A stretch of 64,000 nt of DNA from Oscheius dolichura (GCA_932521035.1 OW051493.1:1922001-1986000), one strand, 5' to 3'. Positions 12,425-24,944 are shown, counted from the first letter of the stretch. Notes: generated by a model from the sequence alone, not told the origin. Numbers and translations: made by a program.

Positions 12425-13339
12425 GTTATTTGTATAATTATTATAAAATTATATCCCTCGCAATAAATGTTCCCCCTTTTTCCGATGCCCATGATTTTGT
12501 TTTGATTAGAAGAATGTCGCAATTGCCGGTTTATGCCTGCTTATCTCCAATCACGGATCTCTTTCCTATGCTAATGGAGAGGGTAACCCGTCTCTTCTCA
12601 GGATACTTCTCGCGGGTTACGCCACAGACACGAAAAACGAGAGCTCGTATATTTTTGGGTGAATAGAGATATGGCAAGATGGCGGAGAGATTGAAGATTA
12701 GAGAGAGAAAAACGGAAGAAGCTACCGTTGTTTGAAATGTTTTTGAAGATTTTTGACTAGAAAGGAATTTATTATCCATATCTTTTATTTCAATGGATCT
12801 TCTTTTGTCGAAATGAAATTTTAAATTGAAAAATATTGAAGCCAACCTCTTTGAAATTGCCATAAAACATTCGTTCGAACACATCAGAATATTCAGCGAG
12901 AACCTAATCATAATGCATGTTAAAATTTCTAGAGAAAGAAGCTCACCTTTTTGCTTACAAAGAACTGATGTTCTCCAACAACCAGAACAACATCATAAAA
13001 CGGTTTTCCTCCAAATGTAATAGACCGTGGACCAAAATAATGCCGATTTTTCAGAATGACCAATTTGACGCTCTTTCTATAAAAGAATATTTTAATAAAT
13101 AGAATAGTCTGAAGGAAATAAGAGAAGAAACCACCAGCACTCATACATATAGTACAATTAGAGAAACCAGCGTCATCAGGAAGAACTTGCCGCAGTTAAA
13201 AAATTTCTTGGTATGTGTCGACTAGAACGGAATTTATTGCACAACAAATAATAACAAAAATAAATCAGAATGTGCTGATTTTTTCTTTGTGCCGGTCTTA
13301 AAGCATCAGGCTGCAAAAAATAATCTCCGCTAAACTAAA
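12425..13339. other. Interval with a degenerate BTB copy
   Basis: Between the first cuticlin and the minus-strand BTB gene. The only coding-like signal is the truncated BTB copy at about 12770-13110 on the minus strand. The rest is AT-rich and featureless. Confidence 0.5.
12770..13110 (-). pseudogene. Truncated BTB-domain duplicate
   Basis: Read on the minus strand, it matches the gene at 14067-13340: YDVVLVVGEHQFFVSKK, then a spliced VLAEYSDVFERMFYGNFKE, then RSIEIKDMDN. Similarity stops right after IEIKD, and no second half of the BTB fold or C-terminal exons follow; no good start codon precedes the first block. It looks like a partial tandem duplicate of the neighbouring gene. Confidence 0.65.
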
Positions 13340-14067
13340 TTACTTACTTATGTGTGGAAAGCGGACGGGAAGACCGAAGCACTTTGCCCACATAACTGCT
13401 CTACCACAATAATAACAACCCCTATGCCCGCATTGGCCAATTTGGATAATCAAGCTTAGATAGTTTTTCAAAGCATCCTTAACATTGAAACGATCGGCAA
13501 CTTCTATAAGATCGGGAAGAGACTTATCAAACGCTGGAAAAGGGATGTGGCATTTAATAAAACATCCAACCATCTGTAAACCACCTCCAGCGCAGGTGGG
13601 CCCAACCAAGAGGAGGAACAACTTTATCATCATTCTCAGATTCTACCTACAGAGTCTCAATTTTACTCGTGCCCGATAGAAAATATTAAACCTACATCAG
13701 AATCGAAACTTGGAAGAGTGAATGCTCCAGTAATTTTGCCAGTATAAAGCAATTCCAAAAGTCTTCCAAATGTAACAGGATCCGTATCTTTTATTTCAAT
13801 TCGATCTTCTTTTGCCTGAATGGGATTTTTATTTAAAATATTGAAATCAACCTCTTTGAAATAACCATAAAACATTCGTTCAAAGACATCGGACTGATCA
13901 GCGAGAACCTAGTGATAACGGAATTTTATTATTATAATAAACAGGCTAACCTCTCTGTGCACAAAGAACTCCTGTTTGCCAACAACGAGAACAACATCCG
14001 AAGGGGATTCATCGTCAAATATGATAGGCGGCGAACGAAGATAACGTCGATGTTTTCGATGTTTCAT
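13340..14067 (-). CDS. BTB-domain protein
   Basis: BTB domains dimerise and often link substrates to Cul3 ubiquitin ligase. Exons (minus): 14067-13951, 13908-13852, 13815-13696, 13646-13571, 13533-13340; all in phase, about 187 aa. Domain blocks in order: PPIIFDDESPSDVVLVVGKQ, DQSDVFERMFYGYFKE, EDRIEIKDTDPVTFGRLLEL then LYTGKI, and a C-terminal helix LPDLIEVADRFNVKDALKNY with a CGHRGCYYCG cysteine cluster. Introns are 36 to 49 bases. It lacks the last exon (KTYP...) found in the plus-strand copies at 18738 onward. No MATH or kelch domain is seen, so it is a BTB-only member of an expanded nematode family. Confidence 0.82.
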
Positions 14068-14401
14068 AACGATCAATTTGATGCTTTCTGAAAAAAAAAT
14101 ATTAAAATAAGACTGATGAAAATCAGCGGGTGATAAATATAAGACAGCCTGAGGCAGATATAAAGGTAAAAAAAGAACATCCCATTTTTGAGAATAATAA
14201 GCATCTAAAAAAAATAAACATGAATGAAGGAATTGCAAGCACTTTCTACGAATTAGTCAGTTTCTGGTCTCGCTGTTCTCTCCCACAAAACAGTCCCGAC
14301 AAGCACATTCCCCTCTCTAAGCTTCCAGCATGTCATTTCCCTCTTTTTGCATCTGCGCATAATAACCCACGGGAGCGGGTTCGGGGAGGCGGCGCCACCC
14401 G

Positions 14402-14411
14402 GCTCCTATAA
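14402..14411 (+). promoter_or_regulatory. Possible TATA box of the second cuticlin gene
   Basis: TCCTATAAAG lies about 135 bases before the start codon at 14544, in the right orientation. Motif and position only. Confidence 0.4.
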
Positions 14412-14543
14412 AGCTGGATAGAAAGATACCGACGAGCGTCTGACTTTCAAACTTCTATGATCCCATTATTTATCATATCCGTATCTTTTCTATTATTCTC
14501 TACACAGAAACAGCAAGAACAAAAAGGAAAAGAATAAATTTAG

Positions 14544-16774
14544 ATGCTGCGGGTAGTTCGCCACCTCCTGCTCCTAGTTCCCTTGGCCTATGCTATTCCT
14601 GTAGATAACGGTGTTGAAGGAGAGCCCGAAATTGAATGCGGTCCTACTTCTCTTACTGTTAATTTTAATACGAGGAATCCCTTCCAAGGACATGTTTATG
14701 TCAAGGGACTTTTTGACACAAAGGAGTGCCGAAGTGATGAAGGAGGCCGGCAGGTGGGATTCTTTTCAATTTTCTCACAAAATCTTCCAAGTTTTTTTTT
14801 TATAAAAAGACTGTTTCAATTTGTTCTTCGATTGTTTCAAAAGAGACTGGATGCTAAAAATAGTAACATGCAAAGTTCTGAGTGAAAATCAAAGCTAAAA
14901 CAAGGACATCTGACTGATGGTTGAAAACGCTTGGAATAATAAAAGCAATCCGTTTTTAGCTGATTCCTTCTAAATTTTCCTTCTATTTTCCTGTTATTTG
15001 AAGCATTCTAAAGCTGAAAAATATCAAGAACAACAGCAACAAAGGCAAAGACAAAACAAAAGCAAAAAGTAGGTGCTCGGTGAATCTCGTCCGATGCGCT
15101 GGCAGGCAGTTGCCTGTTGTTTACGGGCGTTTGCTGGCGCGTTGTTATAGAAATTTTTCGAATTGTCTCTTTCTTTATGTGTTTTGACAATAATTACAGC
15201 TTTTCTCTACATGTTATACTCTAAATTATAGTATTTTCTAGATGAAAAATATATTTCCATAAAATTTACACGATTATGATGCTAAAATATTAAGAAAAAT
15301 GGGGTCTGCTCTTCAGGTAGCTGGAATCGAGCTCGCTTTCGATAGCTGCAACGTGGCTCGAACACGGTCCCTCAATCCGCGTGGAGTTTTCGTCTCCACC
15401 ACCGTGGTAGTGTCATTCCATCCCCAATTCGTTACAAAAGTCGACAGGTAGCCCCTTCCTCCCCCCAAAAAATGAAATATATTCAGAGCATACCGTATCC
15501 AGTGCTTCTACATGGAATCCGATAAAACTGTCTCGACGAATATCGAAGTCTCCGATCTGACGACCGTCTTCCAGACCCAGGTGGTTCCGATGCCCATCTG
15601 TAAATACGAGCTGCTCAATGGAGGACCCACCGGCGAGCCGGTACAGTTCGCTACCATCGGTCAACAGGTGAGATAGACTCTAAAAAATTGGAAAATGGAC
15701 AACGGAATCATTTCATCACGTAGTGACTTCCCGAAAATGACCGCTGCATCAAAAGCGACCGTTTGCCTCTAAAGCAATTGTGTATCGGTGGTATAGTGAT
15801 AGCATGCTCGCCAATAAAACTCGAAGGTTTTAGCTCAACCCGGGTTGGGATCCCCGCTGGAGCTCTAACTTTTTGCCTTTTTATTTCCTCGAAAAAAACA
15901 GTTTTTCAACGGCAAATGTTATTATCTAACAGCCTTTCTTTATCAGATCTACCACAAATGGACTTGCGACTCTGAGACACAGGACACTTTCTGCGCTGTG
16001 GTTCACACCTGCACCGTTGACGACGGAAACGGCGACACGGTCCAGATCCTGGACGAGGACGGCTGTGCCCTGGATCGGTTCCTCTTGAACAACTTGGAAT
16101 ATCCCACTGATCTGATGGCCGGCCAGGTCTCCTATCTTTTCGGGGTTCAAGACTCAAAAATGTTGTTTAGGAAGCCCACGTGTATAAGTACGCGGATCGG
16201 TCGCAGCTGTTCTACCAGTGCCAGATCAGTATCAGTATCAAGGAGCCCAACAGCGAGTGTCCCCGGCCACAGTGCGCCGAGCCGCAAGGATTCGGAGCTC
16301 TGAAACAGAACCACACCCAGGCTCAGTTCTTCAGGGTCTTGAGGAAGAGGTAAAGAACATTTAAAACCCCTTGGTCCTACGGTATTTGAATCAGGGTCGA
16401 TAGTTTTCAAGTTTTTCTGAATCAGGGTCGATAGTTTTCAAACCGTATTCCCCAATAAAAATCGAATTAAATGAGCTTTTAGATCCATCGAAGTGGAACA
16501 GATCCTGGATGTCCGCACCGAGCTGACCACCTTGGACGTGTTGGACGGTGAACTGCCCGGAGTGCCCCAGGCCGCGGCCCTTGTCGCTCCCCAAAGTGAC
16601 CACCTCAACATCGACGGCGTCTGTCTCTCCTACCACACCGTCTCCTTCATGGTTTGTCCCTAGTCCTCTCTAAAAAACGACAAAATTCAGGTAGCCCTGT
16701 CGGTCTTCTTCATCATGTTGGGCACCGTCTCGGCGGCGTCGGTCATCTTCTGCTCTCGGGCTAAACGCGTCTAA
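14544..16774 (+). CDS. ZP-domain cuticlin, cut-1 type (copy 2)
   Basis: Exons: 14544-14753, 15317-15447, 15487-15667, 15947-16126, 16171-16349, 16483-16651, 16691-16774; all phases join (377 aa). The leader MLRVVRHLLLLVPLAYA is followed by the conserved IPVDNGVEGEPEIECGPTSL. The ZP blocks run through DGGRQ-type and CFYMESDKTVSTNIEVSDLT motifs to YADRSQLFYQCQISISIKEP. A basic FRVLRKRRS site is the likely furin cut. After it come an acidic spacer, a membrane segment (VALSVFFIMLGTVSAASVIF) and the tail CSRAKRV. Relative to copy 1 at 8886 it lacks the intron within the CKYE region and has a different spacer and tail, while the ZP core is nearly unchanged. Same expected role: cuticle matrix. Confidence 0.94.
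15786..15868 (+). repeat. tRNA-Gly-like sequence in a cuticlin intron
   Basis: TATCGGTGGTATAGTGATAG then CATGCTCGCC resembles the 5' half of a glycine tRNA with a GCC anticodon, and CCGGGTTGGGATCCCCG resembles a T-arm with an inserted base. The acceptor ends do not pair and the middle is enlarged, so it is a pseudo-tRNA or a tRNA-derived repeat. Confidence 0.55.
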
Positions 16775-16848
16775 TCCCCCAATCCGACATGACAAATCGT
16801 TTCCTGTGTGCAATTTACAGAATAAATTATTTTCGTCTTTCAAAAAAT

Positions 16849-18212
16849 ATGCGGCTGGTCGTATTTCTCTACTTTTTCTTCTTCTCTTCCCCGCCTACAG
16901 TAATCGGGAGACAACTCCGCCGCGAATGTGTAAGTCTCGGTCATCTGCCGTCACTTCGGCGGGCGCACTCGGTGCCGAATGGCGCAGTGGTGAAGTGGCG
17001 CGCGCGCCGGTGAAACATCGCGGGTTCAATCTCCCGTTATAGGAAAACTATTTTTGTTTTTTTTTCTGAACCTCTTTAATGGTAAAACTGTGCTGTATCC
17101 GCCCAAAAAGCAAATGTTTAGAAAAGTGAAACTGGTTTCCCCACCACGGGAATCGAAATCGCGATGTTTTTGACAAGGCTTGCTAGATTCCTTTCGACCA
17201 TTTCATCCCTTCAAATAAGAGTTTCAGTTCATTACCACAACCGTGGATGTGATAAAAGAATGGCCGATTAAAGATTCCGAGCGGGGCGAGACCAATTGTA
17301 CGGTGCGTTTCACCGATTCCCGTTGTGAGAGACGGACCAGCAAGACACCTTTCACAGAAGGAGCCGAATTCATCAGCAGCTCGACGATACGCCTCATTCA
17401 CAGGGAATTGGACGAGAAGACGATGAGAAGAATGGTCGGTTTGCTATGAAATATGGGAAAATAGCGGCAGGACACGGTTACAAGGGCACTCCAACGAAAC
17501 AGCGGCAAATTATTAATTTTTCTAGACGATTTTTCAAAATTTTTATATTTTACAGCTTGATTTTGGCTGTAGAAAACATAGAACAAGATGAAAATACGAA
17601 GAAATTGGAGAAAAATAGTCCAACACGACGTATTTTGGTTCATTTGCATTGGGGGGCGCTTGTAAACAGCGGGTACGAGTCCGCCGCTATTTGGCCGGGT
17701 TTTTAAAAAGCCGCGGTTACAGTATACTTTCGTTTCAGGATGTATTGAGCCATTGGCTGACGGATGTGCGTAGATTCAACAGCCTGAAAGAGTTCAACAC
17801 GGCTCTCTGCGCCTACCGGGTCTATCGGAATAGGATAATTGACGACGGCTCCCGGCTGCTGTTCAGCTACAAGCAGAATAGGCCGACGCCGGCGGAGAAC
17901 AAGCAGATAGCCTGCTACGGAATGCTGGTGTTGATGGCCGTCTGGCTGGCCGGAATCATCGGATTCTCCTGCCTGGACGAGTTTTTGACTCGGAGAAGGC
18001 GGCCGGCAGCAAAGGATATGGAATCGGGACTCGGCTCGGAATCGCTCCTTTCCACGCCGCCGGCATCCAGCTTCAGGGACCCGTCTTCTCGACGAGCCGA
18101 CTCCTCCTCCCTGGCCATGGATGTCCCCAGCTCTACAGTAATCTCGAAGAGTACCAAGCCGGGAGGAGAAGCCAAAATATCCAAGAAGAGTGAAATGAGC
18201 GATTCTAAATAA
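16849..18212 (+). CDS. Single-pass membrane protein of unknown family
   Basis: Exons: 16849-16929, 17228-17434, 17739-18212; phases join to 253 aa. A hydrophobic signal (MRLVVFLYFFFFSSPPT) is followed by a small extracellular region with Cys in REC, ETNCTVRFTDSRC and TALCAYRVYRN. A membrane segment (MLVLMAVWLAGIIGFSC) follows, then a cytoplasmic tail that begins RRRR and becomes Ser-rich (SSFRDPSSRRADSSSLAMD). So it has type I topology with about 160 outside and 75 inside residues. I do not recognise the ectodomain. The first intron carries a tRNA-like element. It starts only 75 bases after the cuticlin stop. Joining of exon 1 rests on phase and signal-peptide logic and is the weakest part. 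Confidence 0.6.
16978..17045 (+). repeat. tRNA-like sequence in an intron
   Basis: Contains AATGGCGCAGTGGTGAAGTG (A-box-like) and ATCGCGGGTTCAATCTCCCG (T-arm-like). It shares the AACATCGCGGGTTC block with the element at 11990. No full cloverleaf can be closed by eye. Confidence 0.5.
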
Positions 18213-18737
18213 AAAATATTAACGCAAAGCCGTAGAATTCTTGCTCGGTTCAGAGTCCGGGCGCCCGTGTACACTGTCTAACTGTGGCCTTCCGTGGTGA
18301 CGGCGGTACAGCTGTCTAACTGTGGCCATCCTAGGCGACACAGCTGACTGTGGCACAAATCAACAAAAACCACGGATTTATGAATACTGAATTTATCAAT
18401 GCTTCTCGTGTTCAAATCGCTTTTCTGTTTTGTGTCAATTTTTGCTAAAAAATTAGCTATATCACCTTTGTTGAAAGAACAGTACAAAATAAGGTTGAAA
18501 AGCTAAGAACCCCCGAGAAAAAAAAAGTGGAAAATAGTCAAAAAAGTGAATAAAATACGACCCCTCAATTAAATCAACGCTTGTAAACATCATGCAGTCG
18601 AAATTGTGTATGCAAGCTAGCCTAGCCTAGCTAGGCTAGTTTTTCGTTATTTTTCCGTTGTGCCTTCTCATCCTTCTTACATTTCTTACATTTCTATTTT
18701 TCATGTGTATTCAAGAAAATGCAGATATAAAGATCAA
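18213..18737. other. Intergenic stretch with minisatellite
   Basis: Holds the minisatellite at 18268-18354 and a small palindromic run AGCTAGCCTAGCCTAGCTAG near 18612-18635. No gene is seen. Confidence 0.5.
18268..18354. repeat. Minisatellite array 3
   Basis: Three partial units of the family seen at 3560 and 8271, including the variant CCTTCCGTGGTGACGGCG that is shared with array 2. Confidence 0.8.
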
Positions 18738-19671
18738 ATGGATTCTTCAACAGAATACAAACCTGCTCCTATTATATTCGGGGACGAATCTCTTTCAGAT
18801 GTTACGCTTGTGGTTGGTCAACAGGAGTTTAACGTTCATAAATTGGTATGATTTTTACTCCGTTTATTACCATACCAATTATAGATTCTTGCTTGTCGTT
18901 CCGATGTATTCAAAGCCATGTTCTATGGGGATTTCAAAGAGGTAAGTTCTTCTTTTCGAATTGCTTATTTTCCTTCACCCTTCAGAGCAAAGAAACGCGA
19001 ATCGAAATCAAAGATGTTTATGTAGACAACTTCAGAAGATTATTGGACATTATTTATACTGGAAAGATAAGCGATACCAGCAATTTTTTGGTGTTCCCTT
19101 TCGATGTAAGTTCCGAATATTTCGTCAATACTGCTTACAGGATGGCAAACATTTGGACATCCCCGTTAGATCGGGCATCCCCGTTAGATCGGACATCCCC
19201 GTTAGAAGGAGTGGGACACCTAATAGGTGGGCGAACATCCCAGTTGTGAACATCCCAAGTCCTCCACCTTATAAAAGGTTTTTTCACAGTAAGAGCCTAT
19301 TTATATTTTAGCATTTAATATTTTCAGACTTTTGGAAAAGTACTACAGAAATTCTCGAAATTGCTGACCGCTTCAACATTACTTCCATAGTCAAGGATTA
19401 TTTTGGATCTGTTATTATCATTGATATTAATTATTGTCAGAAGGCGGAGTGTCATCAATGCTTCAATAGCTTTTTATTGGCAGCAATACATGGATTAGAT
19501 ATTTCAAAATGCCAGGTTTCTATTTTGTATATTTTAAAATGATTGTAACTTCAGAAAACATATCCAAAATCTCTTTACAACAGATGGGCACAAAATGCCA
19601 AGGAAAAACCATTTCCTGCCGCAATTCCTGTAGCAGCGGTAGAGATTTTGTTCCAGAAACTTACAGACTAA
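18738..19671 (+). CDS. BTB-domain protein, intact tandem copy 1
   Basis: Exons: 18738-18845, 18885-18941, 18986-19105, 19141-19288, 19328-19515, 19555-19671; all phases join to about 245 aa. BTB blocks: PIIFGDESLSDVTLVVGQQE, CRSDVFKAMFYGDFKE, TRIEIKDVYVDNFRRLLDII then YTGKI. The C-terminal part has EILEIADRFNITSIVKDYF, a CQKAECHQC cysteine cluster and KTYPKSLYNRW. Start chosen because copies 2 and 3 begin at the same aligned Met after TTTTAGA(T/A)CAA. Exon 4 encodes an internal tandem repeat, DIPVRSGIPVRSDIPVRR, from three copies of a GACATCCCCGTTAGATCG-type unit, absent from the other copies. Probably a Cul3 adaptor or self-associating protein; substrate unknown. Confidence 0.85.
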
Positions 19672-19814
19672 TCTTTGTAATTTCGATTTTGTTATTTTGC
19701 AATTAAAAGTGTTTCTTTCTTCTTGCGTTCTATATTTCTGTGTTATATTTTTCACCCTCTTATATTTTACTTATCGTAATTATTCAAAAATTGCATATAT
19801 CGTTTTTAGAACAA

Positions 19815-20195
19815 ATGGAGCCTTCAAAAGAAGAAAAATCTTCTCCTATTATTTTCGGCGACGAATCCCTCTCGGATGTTACTCTTGTGGTTGACCAACA
19901 GGAGTTTAAAGTTCAAAGGTATGATTTTATATTTATGTTATTTATTGATCAATTACAGGCACTTGCTTGTCGTTCTGACATTTTCAAAACTATGTTCTAT
20001 GGGGATTTCAAAGAGGTTAGTTGTTTTGCTGTGCCCATTTATTTATTTCTTTCAGAGCAAAGAAATCGAATTGAAATCAAGGGTGTTTCTGTAGATAACT
20101 TCCGAAAATTACTGAAGATAATTTATACTGGAATGATAAGCGACGCTAAAAACTCTCTGAACTCTCAAGAAACATACATATCCTTTTTAGATCAA
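19815..20195 (+). pseudogene. BTB tandem copy 2, truncated and frame-broken
   Basis: Aligned to copy 1, exon 1 (from 19815) ends early after KVQ, exon 2 (about 19960-20016) encodes ALACRSDIFKTMFYGDFKE, and exon 3 has lost one base in the RIEIK block. Splicing as in copy 1 runs to a stop in exon 3. Similarity ends after ISDAKN and passes directly into the start of copy 3, so the C-terminal exons are missing. If both introns are kept, the sequence is one open frame from 19740 to 20309 that continues into the first exon of copy 3. Confidence 0.7.
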
Positions 20196-21067
20196 ATGGA
20201 TTCTTCAACAGAAGAAAAACCCACCTCTATTATTTTCGGTAAAGAATCCCTTTCGGATGTTACCCTTGTGGTTGACCAACAGGAGTTCAAAATTCATAAA
20301 ATGGTTTAGCTTTCGAATTTTTTTGTATTTGTTAATTAATTATAAACCCTTGCTAGTCGTTCTGATGTATTTGAAGTTATGTTCTATGGGGATTTCAAAG
20401 AGGTGGTTTTGCCTTTTCAAACAATTTTTTGCAGAGTAAACAAGATCGAATCGAAATCAAGGATGTTTCCGTAGACAACTTCAGGAGATTATTAGAGATT
20501 ATGTATACCGGAAAGACAAGCGATGCTACAATCCATTTGAAGTTTCAGTTTGTCGTAAGTTCAAAATATTTCACTAATATTATCTGGACGGTTATAGTAT
20601 AATTGCCATTTCTGTATCTGTATTACAGACGAGGACCGGACTAGTGGCTATAGGCGCTACTATACCCCATCTTATAAACAATTTTTTCAACGTAAGAATC
20701 TTTTTTATTCAAATATTCAGAATTTAGCTTTCTGGGAAAAACAGAAATTCTCTAAATTGCTGACCGCTTCAATATTACTTCCATAGTCAAGGATTATATT
20801 GAATCCGTTATCGCCTTTGATACTAACTATTGCCAGTCAGACGATAGTCAGCAATGCTTCAATTATTTCGTTTTTGCTGTATTTCACGGATTGGATGTTT
20901 CAAAATGCAAGGTTTTTATTTTGCAAATTTTAAAACGGTTAAAGTTTCAGAAAACGTATTCAGAAGATGTTTACATAAAGTGGTCAAATTATGCCGATGA
21001 GAAACCGTTTCCTGTTAGTATTCCTGTGAAGATCGCGACCATTTTGTTCAAGAAGATCTCACGCTAA
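20196..21067 (+). pseudogene. BTB tandem copy 3, decayed
   Basis: Exon equivalents: 20196-20303 (SIIFGKESLSDVTLVVDQQE), about 20348-20402, 20435-20554 (DRIEIKDVSVDNFRRLLEIM), about 20630-20692, about 20727-20910, 20951-21067 ending ILFKKISR. Three lesions are visible relative to copy 1: the acceptor of exon 2 reads TTATAA where copy 1 has TTATAG; exon 4 has lost a base after its acceptor; and the GAA of EILEIADRF is TAA, a stop. A functional full-length product is unlikely. Confidence 0.7.
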
Positions 21068-22745
21068 TCTTTGTAATTTCGTTTTTGTTATTTTGCAATT
21101 GAAAAATGTTTCTTTCTTTTTCTTTTTTCTCTCTAAATAGGCTGAATATCAAGGGCGATCACAAGGATAACCGACTCTCAACGAAGCCCGTTGCCAGTGC
21201 TCTTGCCTATTCCGCTATAATTTACGATCTCATCGTCTTTCTCCGCGCCTGTTCTGTTCTAATTTTAACGAGTTTCAATTTCTCCTCCGTAGGTCTCGCT
21301 CCGGGATAAAATCTCATCCTCTGACCTCCAAAGATCGTCTGATACCCCAATTATAGGCCATAAAAGTGCTAGTTTCGGATCTCCCTTCCAATCTCCCGTC
21401 TTCCTTTCCCCTTCAAAGATCCTTCCAGTCCCCTATTTACCCCGGCTTTCGTGTCGTTCCAGCTGGCTCTCTCTCTCTCTGCCTCTATTTCTGAATTTCT
21501 TCCCCCAAAACGCGATATAGCGTGTCTTCATAATTTTATGGCTCTCGGTCGCCTCTGGCAACCGATGCCTCGTCTCTTCGGCGTCTCCCTCCACTCTCTC
21601 CTCCTCTCGTCGGTCTTCGATTTTGATTAGCCAGCCAGCCGGCCGGCGGGCAGCCGCCGTGGGCCCATTGCGACTACTTGTTGGTCGCTACTAACTCCTT
21701 TAAATCTCTCTCCTTTTATTTTATATCCTAATGGGACAAATTTGGAGGGAAAACCGGATGTTGACGTCATTTTGGGCCCTCCTCCGCCGGGCTGTTTTGG
21801 CTCTCAGCCCCCCGCTCGCAACCCTCAGCAAACATAACGGACCAGGTGAATAAGAGAGAAGTGACCCTCCTCCTCTCGTCATTCTCTTTTCCTTTTCCGT
21901 CACGAAAACTGCTATTTTCATCCGGTCCTCTTTCTTTTCTAACCCAAAACAAACCTTTTTTCTATAATTAACGGTTTTGGAAGAAAAACGGTAATTCCCC
22001 ATTGATAAGGAGGATTTCTATCTGCTTTTTATGTAATTTTAATAGTTCATAACTGAAATAAGAGCAGAAATTAGGCGGAAATGAGCACTTCCTCGTGTGG
22101 AATTGACGCATTTGCCTATGTAGTCCGCCTCCGGGGGGAGATTCTTCCTGTTTTTAGCCAGTCGATGACTGCCTCCTCTTCCCTATCCATTCCAAAATTA
22201 ACGGCCATGTTTCCACTTCGGGACAATTTGATAATTTTTGTTCAAAAGATTCCCGAATTTCAATTTTGAAACTCGAATTGGTTTACTTTGAAGAAAGATT
22301 GACTGTATTTGAAGCCATTTTTCTTAATTAATATCCACTTTAAAAATCTATATAAAGACAACTTTTTTCTCCTTCGTATTTCTGAACAGCAGCCCAATCT
22401 AGTCTCAAAACGAGCGGAAATCCCAATTCATTTGTGATTTTCCGGCTTCTTTTCATTCCCCATCTTCTGAAAATTGAAGTATCTCGAAAGAAACGAATCT
22501 CTTTCTCTCTGGCATGGAATGAACGGCATACTGTACCAGTTCAATTAATAAATTTGACGGTTGAGTCGAAAAATAACATTGGAAGTGCGTTCTTTTCATT
22601 TTGAAGTGTCTATGGTACCTTCGAAGTTCTTTATTTGTAGAAATATCAACCAACTTTCTTTATCTCGAGTATTCACGAGGAATTCGCCCCCTTCACTACT
22701 AGTTCCTCTCTTTGTATTCGTCTATAGTGATCAAAACTTCCAGAA
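21068..22745. other. Long intergenic stretch, no gene seen
   Basis: Pyrimidine-rich from about 21330 to 21720 (CTCTCTCTCT near 21470). Frames at 21721-22002 (minus) and 22081-22269 (plus) have no family signal. Probably includes the promoter of the pdl-1-like gene. Confidence 0.5.
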
Positions 22746-23851
<1,106 letters not shown>

Positions 23852-24095
23852 ACACGGAGAAAACATGTGACGGATCTATCCCCTTCTCCTATCACTCTTT
23901 TGATAATAAACATTCCATCTTTAAGATGGTCTTTTTTGGTTTATAGAGAGGGACAAACTGTACGGGAATCAGAGCTCAGCCGGATTACCGCGAGCTGGGG
24001 GAATGACGCTCACAGAGGATTTAGGGATGTGATGATCATAATGGAGAGTAAACAAACCTTTAAAATTGAAGAAAAATAAAGGAGAAACTACCGTA

Positions 24096-24620
24096 ATCAC
24101 TATTTTAAAAAGAGAAAACTCAAAGAAACCTTGCGGTTTGACAGGAATGTACAAAAAGGGAACGATAATTTGAAGAATCAAACCACTGCACTTTTTAAGA
24201 AAACGGTTGAATCACCCGCCCGCTCCACTTTATTTTGTGGTCCAGTTGAATTTGGGATTGACCTCTTGCCTTCCACCAATTTACCCATTCATTCAAACCT
24301 CATACCATGATCCATATACCATTTGTCTCAATTTTAAAAGAAGCACTATTTTAGTCATTCCTTTTTGGAGGGAGACACCTTCCGCCCTATCGTTCACTGA
24401 TATCTGTCTACACTCTCCCGTTCCTTTCCAATAATTGAAACCTAAAATACCTACGAATTTCTGTGGACGTTTATCCATTTTAGAGGAAGGTTACCTGCAC
24501 AACAATCGCCGTATGAAAAGACACTTGAACCAAAACATAAAAAAGTGCAGTGGTTTGATTCTTCAAATTATCGTTCCCTTTTTGTACATTCCTGTTGAGT
24601 TTTCTCTTTTTAAAATAGTG
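24096..24620. mobile_element. Foldback (MITE-like) element
   Basis: The segment 24096-24198 (CACTATTTTAAAAAGAGAAA, then GGAATGTACAAAAAGGGAAC) reappears inverted at about 24535-24620. The left arm has an extra block of about 17 bases (AAGAAACCTTGCGGTTTG). The 340-base centre has no transposase, so this is a non-autonomous element. Confidence 0.75.
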
Positions 24621-24817
24621 ATTGCCCTCTTTTTGTCAATTCGTTCACGAATTTCAATATATTTTATTCCCAAATTTTATGGCCTATAACTTATAGGGGC
24701 TTCTGTACAAAAAGAGAGACGAGACAAAACAAATATACCTCCAGTAGTTTCCCTGAGAAATTCTGGCGCCAGCAGTTAAAAAAGTAAAAAAAAATAGACA
24801 AAGCAAAAGAAGTTGGT

Positions 24818-24870
24818 CAAAGGAAAAACCGAACCCGCGACCTCCCGATTGGGGTCCCACCACGAACGGG
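24818..24870 (-). repeat. tRNA-like T-arm fragment
   Basis: Minus strand GAGGTCGCGGGTTCGG resembles a tRNA variable region plus B box. No full tRNA can be folded. It lies about 75 bases from a second tRNA-like sequence on the same strand. Confidence 0.35.
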
Positions 24871-24944
24871 TCCTGCAGCGAAAAACACTTCAAAAATATT
24901 TTGGACGTTTCCAGGACCTCAAAACGAAAAAGCAAAAAGAGTTA

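Noticed and set aside
12929-13144. Independent BTB gene
   Set aside because: Only the first half of the fold is present, with no start and no C-terminal exons; treated as a truncated duplicate.
21721-22002. 93-codon minus-strand frame
   Set aside because: No family similarity and no splice context; composition like surrounding non-coding DNA.
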